A stretch of 64,000 nucleotides of DNA, from contig CATOSZ010000006.1 of the NCBI GenBank assembly GCA_951812805.1, positions 1 through 64,000 of the forward strand. The letters run 5' to 3'. Position numbers and translations under genes: made by a program. Numbering within the stretch: position 1 is the stretch's first letter; each line of letters opens with the position of its first letter. Below the pieces are notes generated by a model. The model saw only the letters and a program-made list of their open reading frames with translations. It did no database searches and had not been told where the DNA came from. This document shows positions 1 to 9,590 of the stretch, one piece after another. This DNA is from an uncultured Alphaproteobacteria bacterium (GTDB lineage: Bacteria; Pseudomonadota; Alphaproteobacteria; GCA-2731375).

Positions 1-1
1 G

Positions 2-1210
2 CAGGGGAATCGCATTTGGAATTGCCTTGACGTGCGTGTTTGATCTTGAGGTATTGGCGCGAATCGATTCTACCCGGTCTTTTCACGGGTGGAGGTTGCG
101 ATGGAAGGCTTTCTGGAGTGCTTTGAGGGTCTCGAGGATCCGCGGACTGGCAATGCCGGGCGTCACGATCTGCTGGAGATCTTGACGATCGCCCTGTGCA
201 CGGTCCTCTCGGGCGGTCAGACGGCGGTCGACATGGCGATCTTCGCGCGTGAAAAGGAGGCGTTCCTGCGGGAATTTCTCGTACTCGAACATGGCGTGCC
301 GAGCCACGACACCTTCAGCCGGGTGTTCCGGTTGCTGGATCCGGAGGCGTTCGGCGCCTGCTTCCAGCGCTTCATGGCGCGCTTTTCCGAGACCTGCCAA
401 GGGGTCATTGCGATCGACGGCAAGGTGGTGCGGCGATCCTACGACAAGGCGAGCGGCACGTCGGCGCTGCATATGGTCTCGGCCTGGGGCTGTGATCAGC
501 GGCTGGTGTTGGGGCAAGTCGCCACCGACGCCAAGTCCAACGAGATCACCGCCGTGCCGAAGCTGTTGAAACTATTGAGCCTCGAGGGGACGATCGTGAC
601 CGTGGACGCCCTCAATTGCCAGCGCGCCATCGCCAGCCAGATTATCGAGCAGGGGGGTGACTACGCCCTGGCGTTGAAGGGCAATCAAGGCACGCTGCAT
701 GACGACGTGAGAACCTTCCTCGACGATCCGAAAGCCGAAGCGACCACCACCGACACCACGGTCGATGGCGATCATGGCCGCATCGAGACCCGTGCCGCTC
801 TCGTCTCCAGCCACGTCGAGTGGCTGCAAGAGCGCCATCATTGGCCGGGCCTGAAGGCGGTCGCCAAAGTCACCCGGACCCGCGAGTGCGCGGAGAAGAC
901 GTCGAGCGAAACCGCCTACTACCTGCTCAGCCAGCCGCTCGACGCCGAGCGCTTCAATCCCGTTGCCCGGGCGCACTGGGGGGTCGAAAACCGCCTGCAC
1001 TGGTGCCTCGATGTCCAAATGAACGAAGACCAAGACAGAACCCGCAAGGACAATGGACCGCACAATCTCGCCGTCCTGCGCCACATGGCGCTCAATGTCA
1101 TGCGAAAGGATCCACGAAAAGACTCGCTGCGCGCCAAGTTCAAAATCGCCGCTTGGAACAACGACTATCTCCTGTCACTCCTCGGCAAATTCTGAAATGC
1201 GATTGCCCTG
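2..1210 (+). mobile_element. ISAs1-family insertion sequence, copy A
   Basis: A complete 1209-bp element bounded by 16-bp inverted repeats that match at 15 positions: CAGGGGAATCGCATTT at 2-17 and the complement of 1195-1210. It carries one DDE transposase gene. The same element recurs at 18624-19832 and, inverted, at 55986-57194. The left flank lies outside the window apart from one base, so the target duplication cannot be checked here. The right flank runs directly into the middle of a caspase-family coding sequence, so this copy disrupted that gene. Confidence 0.93.
101..1195 (+). CDS. ISAs1-family transposase (copy A)
   Basis: A 364-residue DDE transposase of the ISAs1 (H-repeat-associated) family. 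It has an N-terminal helical region (about 1-100) and an RNase H-like core with likely catalytic residues D106 (AIDGK), D169 (TVDAL) and E296 (HWGVENRLHW). The length is normal for the family. ATG at 101 is preferred over an in-frame GTG at 89 because GGAGG lies five bases before the ATG and nothing similar precedes the GTG. The stop codon overlaps the right inverted repeat by one base. The protein is identical to those encoded at 18723-19817 and 56001-57095, so the copies are recent and probably functional. Confidence 0.93.
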   Translation: MEGFLECFEGLEDPRTGNAGRHDLLEILTIALCTVLSGGQTAVDMAIFAREKEAFLREFLVLEHGVPSHDTFSRVFRLLDPEAFGACFQRFMARFSETCQGVIAIDGKVVRRSYDKASGTSALHMVSAWGCDQRLVLGQVATDAKSNEITAVPKLLKLLSLEGTIVTVDALNCQRAIASQIIEQGGDYALALKGNQGTLHDDVRTFLDDPKAEATTTDTTVDGDHGRIETRAALVSSHVEWLQERHHWPGLKAVAKVTRTRECAEKTSSETAYYLLSQPLDAERFNPVARAHWGVENRLHWCLDVQMNEDQDRTRKDNGPHNLAVLRHMALNVMRKDPRKDSLRAKFKIAAWNNDYLLSLLGKF

Positions 1211-2495
1211 GCATTTGAAGCCTCTCGAGACGGCGGTAAACGATGCGATCGCTGTCGCTCATACACTGAAGACGAAGTACAGTTTCAAGGTGCGGCTTCG
1301 CCTTAATGCCACTCGCGATCAAATTCTCTCCGACGTGAATGCCCTGCGCGCGGAACTTACGGAGAACGACAGGCTCTTGATCTATTACGCGGGCCATGGC
1401 GAGTTGGACCGGGAGAACGATACCGGCTATTGGCTGCCCGTGGACGCCAAACCCGAGGACGATACGCGATGGATCGCGAATGACTCGCTTACGCGTCATT
1501 TTCGGGCGATGTCCGCGCGCCATATCCTGGTCGTCGCAGACTCTTGTTTTTCGGGCACGCTGGTTCGAAATACAGAAGTTACCCCGAAGACTGGATACGG
1601 GAAGAAAGAATGGTTGGAACGGGTATCGCAGGTCCGGGCGAGAATGGCCTTGGTTTCGGGCTCCCTGGAACCTGTCTTGGATGGTGGTGGCGGAGATCAT
1701 TCGGTCTTTGCGAAAGCATTCCTGGAGGAGTTGCGCGACAACACGGGCATCTTGACAGGTCAAGCCTTAGCCCAGAAAGTTGCCCACGGCGTGGTTCTGG
1801 CTGCGGATCAGACGCCGCAGTATTCGAACGTTCGTAAGGCTGGTCACGAGGGTGGAGATTTCATCTTCGTACCAAAAGGTTCGACGGTCGTCGTCGTAAC
1901 GCCGCCTGATCTCGACGCGACCAAGAAGGTAGACAAGGACGTTCTCGACCATTCGTTCTGGGAGGCAGCAAAGGACGCCGGCGCCAAAGAAGCGTTTGAA
2001 GCGTATTTGACCCGATTTCCAGATGGCGTATTTGCCGTACTTGCGCGTCTGAAGCTACGGGAGTTGAACGATCGCAACCCAAAGGCCTCACTAGATCAGG
2101 AAAGTTTGAGTTCGATCGACGGCAAGTTACCCGCATCGGCTGATCAAGAGATCCAGGTCGCCAACGTCGACCCGAAATCGAAAACGCGCGAGATCTTGAT
2201 AGATTATTTGCGTGAAAGCAAAAGAAACCCAAAGAATAACGACCTATTCCTATCTCGCCTCTATAATTATGATGTTTACCATAACTTCCTCGGTCAAGAC
2301 TACGATGGTCATGGCCCTGTCCCCACGAAACTTTTAGATTACAAGATTTTGAGATCTCAGAACGATGTTTTCGTTGTGCGGACCAACTTCTACGTTGTCG
2401 GGCGCGACAGTAACAGAACGGGGTCTCGTAGTATAATCGTCCATCTGCGTCACATTCCCGGCCAACGCTTATTTGAGATTATTCACCACGAGTGA
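1197..2495 (+). pseudogene. Caspase-family (peptidase C14) protein, N-terminus removed by ISAs1
   Basis: Caspase-like cysteine peptidase remnant. The frame keeps both catalytic motifs: YYAGHG (His codon 1395-1397) and ADSCFSG (Cys codon 1545-1547). It then has the large-subunit tail, a linker with an FWEAAK-type repeat often found after bacterial caspase domains, and about 130 residues of unknown C-terminal sequence. The first strand of the fold (usually ALVIGN-like) is missing because ISAs1 copy A joins at 1210/1211. An ATG at 1197 inside the IS end, two bases after the transposase stop (TGAAATG), is in frame and gives 432 codons, so an N-truncated protein could still be made by reinitiation. 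Base composition is less GC-biased than in neighbouring genes. Family is certain; expression is unknown. Confidence 0.8.
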
Positions 2496-2804
2496 CATTG
2501 GCGTGGAATTAACCGTGACCGTCGGATAGCCTGACGCCGTGTTCGCGGACAGTTATTTCGGCTGTTTCTCCCCAATGATAACCGCGTCTGCGTTGGTGTT
2601 CCCGCTGACGACCTCTGGCAATGCGCTCGCAATTCCGCCGAGCGGGATTATGATTGCAGTTTCGGGTCCCGGACGCAGATCGTCCGAATCCGGGCATCTG
2701 TCCATCCATGCCTGGATTTGGGGTTACCAGCATTGGTGTAGCGATTGGGCGGCGAACGGTTCACAAACAGCGGCACCCGCTCTCCCGCCCCAACCCGAAA
2801 CTGC
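2496..2804. other. Intergenic stretch with no convincing gene
   Basis: This 309-bp stretch lies between the caspase remnant and the end of the MFS gene. Short open frames exist on both strands, but none shows a recognisable domain or a good ribosome site. No clear hairpin followed by a T-run was found. Confidence 0.5.
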
Positions 2805-4049
2805 CTAACGTGGCCGGATCGCGCCGGCGGTCAGGATGGCGAGGGCGAAGATGCCGGCGGTGAGCCAGAGCGCCATCGCCGGCGCGCCGGTGTCCAGCAG
2901 ATAGCCGATGGTGACCGGCGCGAAGGCGGAGCCGACGTCCAGGCCCGAATAGACGAAGCCGAAGACACGTCCCGTCGCCCCCTTGGGCGTGGCCGAGCGG
3001 ACCAGCAGGTCGCGCGACGGTGTCGTGACGCCCGAGAGGAAACCGGCGAGCGCGATGGCGGCGATCAGCGAGGCGGCCGGCAGCGCCGTGGTCGCGACCA
3101 GGGCGAAGAGGATAGCCGCCCCGGCGAGGCCTAAGGTGATGACCGTGCCGTGGCGCTGCCAGCGGTCGGCGAGAATGCCGCCCGCGATGACGCCGGCCGA
3201 AGCGCCAAGCAGGAAGCCCGTCAGGATCGTGGCGCCGAGTTCCAGTGGCGTGCGGTGCAGGGATTCGAGAATCGTGGGGAGGAAGTTCTGCACCCCGATC
3301 AGGGCCGCGGCGATCAGCACGAAATAGGCGAAGCAGAGCAGGATCGGCGCGCTGAACAGGGTGGCGAGACCGAGGGCCGGCGCCGGAGTGGGGGCAGGAC
3401 TGGGGGCGGGGGCATCGTCCGTGCCGGCCGCCGGCAGGGCGCCGTCGTCGCTTCTCAGCACCCGGTGGTTGAGCAGCAGGAGCGCCAGCACGCAGAAGCC
3501 GATCAGCCCCGCGCCGATCAGGGCGCCGCGCCAGCCGAAGGGACCGGCCAGGCCCAGCATGGTGATCGGCGCCAGCGCCCAGCCGAGGTTGCCGCCGAAG
3601 GTATGGATGCCGAAGGCCCGGCCCAATCGCTCCGGGCGGACGCTGGCGTTCAGGACGGTGAAGTCGGCCGGATGGAAGACGCAGTTGCCGAGCGCGGCCA
3701 GCATCAAGGCCGGCGCGATACCCCAGAGCGAGGTCGCCATCGAGAGCGACATGATCGCCGTCGCATAGATCGCGAGGCCGACGAACAGCACCCGGCGCGC
3801 GCCCAGGCGGTCAACCAGGAAACCGGCGATCGGCTGGCCGATGCCGGAGGTGACGAAAAACACCATCATCACCGCGCCGAGCTGGGTGTAGCTGACGGAA
3901 AACTCCGCCACCAGGAAGGGAAACAGCGGCGGCAGCACGAGCTGGAAGTAATGGCTCGTGCCATGCGCCAGGCCGACCAGGGTCATGGCGCGGATGTCGT
4001 CGCCCCGTTCAGGGGCCCGGGGGGCCGCCCCGACGTCGCTTGCCACCAT
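2805..4049 (-). CDS. MFS transporter, fosmidomycin-resistance (FSR)-like
   Basis: A 414-residue inner-membrane major facilitator with about 12 hydrophobic segments and a Pro/Ala-rich central loop (near residues 200-225) separating two six-helix halves. The motif near residues 135-165 (NCVFHPADF then FGIHTFGGNLG) resembles the FSR-type efflux branch. GAGG lies about nine bases upstream of the ATG. It diverges from the GT41 gene with 92 bp between starts. The substrate cannot be predicted; efflux of a small molecule is the family expectation. Confidence 0.85.
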   Translation of the reverse strand: MVASDVGAAPRAPERGDDIRAMTLVGLAHGTSHYFQLVLPPLFPFLVAEFSVSYTQLGAVMMVFFVTSGIGQPIAGFLVDRLGARRVLFVGLAIYATAIMSLSMATSLWGIAPALMLAALGNCVFHPADFTVLNASVRPERLGRAFGIHTFGGNLGWALAPITMLGLAGPFGWRGALIGAGLIGFCVLALLLLNHRVLRSDDGALPAAGTDDAPAPSPAPTPAPALGLATLFSAPILLCFAYFVLIAAALIGVQNFLPTILESLHRTPLELGATILTGFLLGASAGVIAGGILADRWQRHGTVITLGLAGAAILFALVATTALPAASLIAAIALAGFLSGVTTPSRDLLVRSATPKGATGRVFGFVYSGLDVGSAFAPVTIGYLLDTGAPAMALWLTAGIFALAILTAGAIRPR

Positions 4050-4141
4050 GTTCGCCGTCCTCGTCGGGGCGAACGCGCGCGTCGCGACGCCAGCCCGGGG
4101 AAAGTCAGGGAGTGTTAACGAAGCTCTTTTACCATCTCGCC

Positions 4142-6358
4142 ATGTCGCGTGTGGACAACAAAACGCGGATCGAAGACGACGTGAAACGCCGGGCCTTGGC
4201 GGTCCTCGCCGAGAATGACCTGGCGATGAGCGCCGGCGCCCTCTCCGACGCCGCCAGTCTGCTGCCCGAGGATCCGGAAATCGCTTTCCACCTGGGGACG
4301 GTGATGCTGCGCCTGGAGCGGTTGGACGCCGCCGCCTTTCACCTGGAACGCGCCCGGGCCAAGGCCCCCGATGTCGCGGCGATCCACAGCAATCTCGCCA
4401 CGGCGTTGCTTCGCATGACCGATGTCGAACACGCCATCGCCGTCGCCGAGGATGGCCTCGCGCGCCAGCCGAACGATCCCACGCTGCACAACGTCATGGC
4501 CAACGCCCTGGTGGAAGCGGGCCGCCCGGAGCGCGCCGCGACACACTACGAGCGCGCCCTCGGCGCCGACCCCGGCTACCGCGCCGCGCGCATCAATCTC
4601 GCCAACGTGCGCCGCGACCTCGGTGAGACCCTGGTCGCCCGCGGCCTTTACGAAAAGGTACTGGCGGAGGACGAGGGTGACGTCGAAGCGCTGATCGGCC
4701 TGGCGATGCTGGAAGGCGAGGACGGCGACGGTTCCCACGCGATCACCCTCTATCGCCTGGCGCTGGAGCGGGCGCCGGGACATGTTCGCGCGCTCAACAA
4801 TCTCGGCATCCTGCTGATGGGGCGGGGCGCGTGGCACGATGCCCAGGCGCTGTTTCGCGACGGAGCCCTGCTGTGGCGAGAGAACGCCGAAATTCACGGC
4901 AATCTCGCGCAGTGCCTGCAGGCGATGGGGCGCCACGAGGAAGCCCTCGAAAGTTTCGAGGCCGCCTTCGCCCTCGATCCGGACGCGGCGCGCCTGCGGC
5001 CCTTCCAGTTGCATTCGCTGCTGCAGGTCTGCGCCTGGGAGCAACTGGAGGCACAGGAAGCCGAGGTGCTGGTGAACGTCGCCCGAGACGACGCCGCATG
5101 CCCGCCGTTCGTTCTGGCCGAAACCCGGGCCACACCGGCGCTGCGCCGCCGCGCCGCCGAAGACTTCTCCCGTCGCCTGCGCGCGCGCCTGCACCCTGCG
5201 GACCCGCCGAGGCCGGATCGGACATGGCGCGAGACGGCGCCGCTCAGGGTCGGCTTCGTGTCGCCGGACTTTCGCGGTCACAGCCTGGGCCTGAGTTTCA
5301 TGGGCCCGCTTGCCGCCTTCGATCGCCGGCGGTTTCGCTGGCACGGCTATTCGCTGGCGCGCGACGGCGAGGACGAATGGAGCGCCCGCTTCCGCCGCGA
5401 CTTCGACCACTTCCAACCCCTGACCGGGCTGGCGCCCGCGGCGGCGGCACGGCGCATCGCCGAGGACGAGATCGACGTACTGGTCGACCTCGCCGGTCAT
5501 ACCCGTCATTCGGCCCTGGAAATCCTCGCCTATCGGCCGGCTCCGGTGCAGGCCCACTACCTCGGCCAGGGCGCGACCCTGGGCGCCCCCTGGATCGACT
5601 ACCTGCTGACCGACGGCGTCCATACGCCGGCGGCCCTCGAGCCCCATGTCTGCGAAGCCCCGCTACGCCTCCCCGGCAGCTTCATGGCGAGCGAGCCACC
5701 GGAAATCGGCCCCGCCCTCTCGCGCGGCGCGGCGGGCCTGCCGGAGGTCGGCGTGGTCATGGCCTGCTTCAACGCACCGGCCAAGATCCATCCCGACCTG
5801 TTCCATGTCTGGATGCGGCTGATGCGCCGCCTGCCGGCGAGCCTGCTGTGGCTGATACCCGGCAACGACGTCGCGCGGGCCAACCTCAGCGCCGAGGCGG
5901 AACGCCATCTGGTCGATCCCCGCCGGTTGATCTTTGCCGACCGCGTGGCGCGCAAAACGCACCTGGCCCGTCTCCGCCACGCCGACCTCGCACTCGACAC
6001 CAGCCCGCACGCCGGCGGCGTCACGACGCTGGATGCGCTCTGGGCCGACGTGCCGGTGGTGACCCTCGCCGGACCGGCACAGGCCTCGCGAACCGGCGCC
6101 TCGATCCTCGCCGCCATGGACCTCCGCGACCTCGTCGCCCGCGATGCGGCCGAGTACCAGGAGATCGCCTTCGCCCTCGCCGACGACGCCGGCATGCGGG
6201 CCCGGATGCGCGCCGCCATCGCTCGGGGTCGGAAGATCAGCGCCACCTTCGATCCCGTGCAAAAGGCCCGCGACCTCGAACGCGCCTTCGAGGCGATGGC
6301 CAGGCGCCATGCCCGGGGCCTGCCCCCCGCCGCCCTCGATCTCGCCGGCAACAATTGA
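4142..6358 (+). CDS. TPR-repeat protein with GT41 (O-GlcNAc transferase-like) domain
   Basis: A 738-residue cytosolic protein. The N-terminal half (to about residue 350) is a run of tetratricopeptide repeats. The C-terminal half matches the GT41 catalytic region: VGFVSPDFRGHS at the start, then DVLVDLAGHTRHSALE, a FNAPAKIHPDLFHVWMRLM segment, and ALDTSPHAGGVTTLDALW followed by VPVVTLAG and ASRTGAS, the usual UDP-sugar-binding end. Family knowledge suggests transfer of GlcNAc or another sugar to protein Ser/Thr; targets are unknown. ATG 4142 was chosen because upstream in-frame codons translate to low-complexity sequence within the divergent promoter region. No signal peptide is seen. Confidence 0.87.
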   Translation: MSRVDNKTRIEDDVKRRALAVLAENDLAMSAGALSDAASLLPEDPEIAFHLGTVMLRLERLDAAAFHLERARAKAPDVAAIHSNLATALLRMTDVEHAIAVAEDGLARQPNDPTLHNVMANALVEAGRPERAATHYERALGADPGYRAARINLANVRRDLGETLVARGLYEKVLAEDEGDVEALIGLAMLEGEDGDGSHAITLYRLALERAPGHVRALNNLGILLMGRGAWHDAQALFRDGALLWRENAEIHGNLAQCLQAMGRHEEALESFEAAFALDPDAARLRPFQLHSLLQVCAWEQLEAQEAEVLVNVARDDAACPPFVLAETRATPALRRRAAEDFSRRLRARLHPADPPRPDRTWRETAPLRVGFVSPDFRGHSLGLSFMGPLAAFDRRRFRWHGYSLARDGEDEWSARFRRDFDHFQPLTGLAPAAAARRIAEDEIDVLVDLAGHTRHSALEILAYRPAPVQAHYLGQGATLGAPWIDYLLTDGVHTPAALEPHVCEAPLRLPGSFMASEPPEIGPALSRGAAGLPEVGVVMACFNAPAKIHPDLFHVWMRLMRRLPASLLWLIPGNDVARANLSAEAERHLVDPRRLIFADRVARKTHLARLRHADLALDTSPHAGGVTTLDALWADVPVVTLAGPAQASRTGASILAAMDLRDLVARDAAEYQEIAFALADDAGMRARMRAAIARGRKISATFDPVQKARDLERAFEAMARRHARGLPPAALDLAGNN

Positions 6359-6484
6359 AACCATTCGCGCGCCGCGGCGAAACGGAACCGACATAGTCGC
6401 TCCCCATCTCGTTATCCGACGGGGGAGGGGAAAGCGCCGCTTTCATCCACTCCGCCGCCGGCACATAGGGGAAGGAGCGACGAG

Positions 6485-7060
6485 ATGACCCGGAACACGA
6501 ACACGAACACGACGACGGCCGACAACGGGGTGAACGCGGCGGCGCTGGTCGCCGCACGCGAGGCGCTGGAGGCGACGCCGGAAGCGGCACAGTTCACCTG
6601 GCGATCGACCTGTGAATGGGTCGACGGCACCCATACCCGCACCACCGTCGACGGCTTCTTCGGCCTCGGCGAGGAACATTCGCGGGGCAAGGACTTCACC
6701 ATGGACGCGGACCATCCCGAGGTCTTCGCGGCGGCCGACAACGGCCCGACCCCGGCGGAGGTCGTGCTCTCCGGCCTTGCCGGCTGCCTGACCGCGGGCC
6801 TGGCGGCGGTGGCGCAGTATCGTGGCATTCAGCTGCGCTCGGTCACCGCGACGGTCGAGGGCGACATGGACCTGCAGGGCATCCTCGGCATCGACGACGA
6901 TGTGCGTAACGGCTTCGGCGACATCCGGGTCAACTTCGACATCGACGCCGATGCCAGCGCGGAGGACATCGCGGCCCTGGTGGCGCAATCGCAGAAGCGT
7001 TCGGCGGTGTTCGATGCCCTCACCAACCCGACCAACGTCCAGGTTACCGTCGGCGCCTGA
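6485..7060 (+). CDS. OsmC family protein
   Basis: A 191-residue OsmC/Ohr-fold protein, with AAGGAG seven bases before the ATG. The core helix motif LSGLAGCLTAGLAAVAQYRGI carries the first conserved cysteine and is followed by the usual VTATVEGDMDL strand. The second cysteine of peroxidatic OsmC/Ohr proteins (normally in a CPVS-like stretch near the C-terminus) is absent; the equivalent region reads KRSAVFDAL. A thiol peroxidase role is therefore unlikely; a ligand-binding or other role is inferred. The Thr/Asn-rich N-terminus is probably disordered. Confidence 0.85.
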   Translation: MTRNTNTNTTTADNGVNAAALVAAREALEATPEAAQFTWRSTCEWVDGTHTRTTVDGFFGLGEEHSRGKDFTMDADHPEVFAAADNGPTPAEVVLSGLAGCLTAGLAAVAQYRGIQLRSVTATVEGDMDLQGILGIDDDVRNGFGDIRVNFDIDADASAEDIAALVAQSQKRSAVFDALTNPTNVQVTVGA

Positions 7061-7167
7061 GCGCCGAGGGAACGGAAATCCCGGCCGCTCCGCTCCCCCC
7101 GACGGCGATCCGCCCGCGGGCGTCGCTATCGGCGGGGTGGCCGGGAGGACCGGTTCGCCGGTCCGCG

Positions 7168-8643
7168 TCAACGCCCCCGGTTGGTCTCGGAACGGCGAAT
7201 GGCCCGGCCGGGCCGGGCGCCGGTGGCGGCGCCGTCCGTCCAGACCGCCTCGCCGTTGACGAAGACGGCATCGATCCCGGCGGCGGTGCGCAACGGCTCG
7301 TCGAAGGTCGCGCGGTCGGCGACCGTCTCGGGATCGAACAGCACCAGGTCGGCGAAGGCGCCCGGGCGCAGCAGGCCCCGATCCTTCAGGCCGAACTCGG
7401 CCGCCGGCAGGCCGGTCATGCGGCGGACCGCGTCGGCCAGGCTCAACACCCCTTCCTCGCGCGCGTAATGGCCGAGGACCCGGGGGAAGGTGCCCCAGAG
7501 GCGGGGATGGGGATGGACGTCCGTCGGCAGGCCGTCGGAGCCGATCATCGTCGCCTCGTGGCTCATGATCCGCCGCACGTCGCCCTCGTCCATCATGAAA
7601 TAGGCAGCACCGGCCGGTTGCAGCCGGGCGCTAGCCTCGATTTGATCGACGCCCATCTCGGCGGCGATGTCCGCGAGGTCGCGGCCCGCCGCCTCGGGCA
7701 TCGCGCGGCTCCAGGTGATGAGGACGCGGGCGGCATCGCGGGTCAGCTCCGCCAGCAGCACGGAGGAGCCGGCGACATAGGGATAGAGGTCGAGGCCGAG
7801 GCGCTGTTCGGACCGCAGCTTATCGATCAACGCGAGGGTTTCGACGCTGCGGCCATGGTTCGCGGCGCCGGCGCATTTGTGGTGGCTGATGATGACCTGC
7901 ACGTCGGCATGGCGGGCGATCGCCGCCGCCTCCTCGATGGCGTCCAGGACGTGCTCGCTCTCGTCGCGGATGTGCGCCGTGTAGATGCCGTCGCCGGCGG
8001 TCAGCGCCTCGGCCACGCCCATGACCTCGGCCGTCGCCGCGGCCCGGGCCGGGGGATAGAACAGGCCGCTCGACATGCCGATCGCGCCCTCGTCCATCGC
8101 CTCGGCCATGAGATCGCGCATCTGGGCGATCTCCCGGTCGTTCGCCGGCCGGTCGAGGCTGTCCATGGTGTCGTGGCGTAGCACCGAATGACCGACGAGC
8201 GCGACGGCGTTGGTCGCCGGTGGTGCCGCGTCGAGGGCGGCGAAATACTCCCCGATACCCGCAAAGCAATATTCCGGCGCATCGGCCAGCAGGTCGAAGG
8301 GCGGCGGCGGCAGGGCCTTGCTGCGCAAAGGCGCGAGGGAGATGCCGCAGTTGCCGACGACGACGCTGGTCACCCCCTGGCTGGTCTTCGCCTTCATGTC
8401 CGGATCGGCCAGCAGCAGCCGGTCGTCATGGGTGTGCACGTCGATGAAGCCGGGCGCCAGCGCCCGTCCCGCCGCCTCGATCTCCCGCGTGCCGACGGTG
8501 CGGGCGAGGTCGCCGAGGCCGGTGATCCGATCGCCCGACACCGCGAGATCGCCCGTCACCGGGGCCTCGCCGCTGCCGTCCAGCAGCAACGCGCCGCGAA
8601 TGACGAGATCGGCGCCGGCGGGCGCCGCGCCCGTCCCGCTCAT
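7168..8643 (-). CDS. N-acyl-D-amino-acid deacylase (D-aminoacylase) family amidohydrolase
   Basis: A 491-residue amidohydrolase-superfamily enzyme. Metal and substrate motifs of D-aminoacylases are all present in order: FIDVHTHDD (first His pair), VVGNCGIS (bridging Cys), HIRDE, ISHHKC and GSDGLPTDVHPHPRLWGTF (catalytic Asp). A C-terminal beta-sandwich includes the usual PGAFADLVLFDP motif. It would hydrolyse N-acyl-D-amino acids or related cyclic amides in the cytosol. Its ATG overlaps the stop of the upstream aldolase gene as ATGA, so the two are translationally coupled and probably act in one catabolic route. Exact substrate unknown. Confidence 0.88.
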   Translation of the reverse strand: MSGTGAAPAGADLVIRGALLLDGSGEAPVTGDLAVSGDRITGLGDLARTVGTREIEAAGRALAPGFIDVHTHDDRLLLADPDMKAKTSQGVTSVVVGNCGISLAPLRSKALPPPPFDLLADAPEYCFAGIGEYFAALDAAPPATNAVALVGHSVLRHDTMDSLDRPANDREIAQMRDLMAEAMDEGAIGMSSGLFYPPARAAATAEVMGVAEALTAGDGIYTAHIRDESEHVLDAIEEAAAIARHADVQVIISHHKCAGAANHGRSVETLALIDKLRSEQRLGLDLYPYVAGSSVLLAELTRDAARVLITWSRAMPEAAGRDLADIAAEMGVDQIEASARLQPAGAAYFMMDEGDVRRIMSHEATMIGSDGLPTDVHPHPRLWGTFPRVLGHYAREEGVLSLADAVRRMTGLPAAEFGLKDRGLLRPGAFADLVLFDPETVADRATFDEPLRTAAGIDAVFVNGEAVWTDGAATGARPGRAIRRSETNRGR

Positions 8644-9425
8644 TTCTGCAGCGCCCGCATCTCGGCCGCGCGCTCGGTGGCGGCGGCCATCATCAACGGC
8701 AGGTCGTTGCCGGCCAGCAGCATGCGCACGCCCATGTCGACATACTTGGTCATCAGGGGCGGATCGTAGACACCACCCATTCCGGTCCACTTGCCGTTCG
8801 CCTCGCAGGCGGCGATGACCCGTTCATAGGCCTCGACCACCCGTGGGTCGCCGACCTGGCCGGGGATGCCCATCTCCATGCAGAGGTCGTTGGTGCCGAT
8901 CAGCAGGCAGTCGATGCCCTCGACCGCGGCGATGGCTTCCGCGTTGTCGATCGCCTCGGGCGACTCCAGCATGACGACCAGCAGGGTGCTTTCGTTCACC
9001 AGCTTCGTCGTCTGGCTGAGCGGCAGCTTCTCGAAGCCGATCTGCGGCAGGCTGGAGGTGACGGAGCGGTGGCCGATCGGCGGATAGCGGCAGTTCGAGG
9101 CCATCTCGCGCGCCGTCTCCACGTCGTCGACATGGGGCACGACGACGCCGAGCGCCCCGCCGTCCAGCACCCGGGTGGCGTGGAAGTGCTGGTAGCCGGG
9201 CACGCGGACGATCGGCGTGATACCGGCGTCTTGCGCGGCGACGGAGACCTGCGCCGCCGTGTCGATCGACATGGTGTTGTGCTCCATGTCGATGAAGATC
9301 CAGTCATAACCGCACTGGCGCATGATCTTGCCGATGTCGACGGTACGCGCCTGGCGCAGCCCGACACCGATCGCCAGTTCGCCCGCCTCCAGCCGGTCGC
9401 GCGCGGGGTTCGAGATCTTGTTCAT
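8640..9425 (-). CDS. HpcH/HpaI-family class II aldolase
   Basis: A 261-residue enzyme of the HpcH/HpaI aldolase/citrate lyase superfamily. Visible motifs are DWIFIDMEHN near residues 40-50, VPHVDDVETAR, MLESPEAIDN (metal-binding Glu) and LLIGTNDLCMEMG (metal-binding Asp). These proteins cleave 4-hydroxy-2-oxo acids to pyruvate or a related keto acid plus an aldehyde, using a divalent metal. It is the first gene of a two-gene operon with the D-aminoacylase-like gene (4-bp overlap). Homologues act on 2-keto-3-deoxy sugar acids or hydroxy-oxo-heptanedioate; the true substrate cannot be told. Confidence 0.87.
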   Translation of the reverse strand: MNKISNPARDRLEAGELAIGVGLRQARTVDIGKIMRQCGYDWIFIDMEHNTMSIDTAAQVSVAAQDAGITPIVRVPGYQHFHATRVLDGGALGVVVPHVDDVETAREMASNCRYPPIGHRSVTSSLPQIGFEKLPLSQTTKLVNESTLLVVMLESPEAIDNAEAIAAVEGIDCLLIGTNDLCMEMGIPGQVGDPRVVEAYERVIAACEANGKWTGMGGVYDPPLMTKYVDMGVRMLLAGNDLPLMMAAATERAAEMRALQK

Positions 9426-9590
9426 CGCGGGGGCTCCCTCCCTGGTTTCGCCGTCCAGCTTGCCCGGCCGGGCGCGAGGGAACAAGGGCGGTACCTGCAG
9501 GTGGGGGGGCGGCGGCGCGCATCTTCGCTTGCGCCGGACGGCGGAAAAGCCATATTGAGGCCGGATACACAGCTTCAGGAGTGTCGGATC

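Noticed and set aside
9461-9472. GCCCGGCCGGGC palindrome upstream of the aldolase gene as an operator
   Set aside because: Short self-complementary GC runs are expected by chance at this base composition; no second copy or promoter context supports it.
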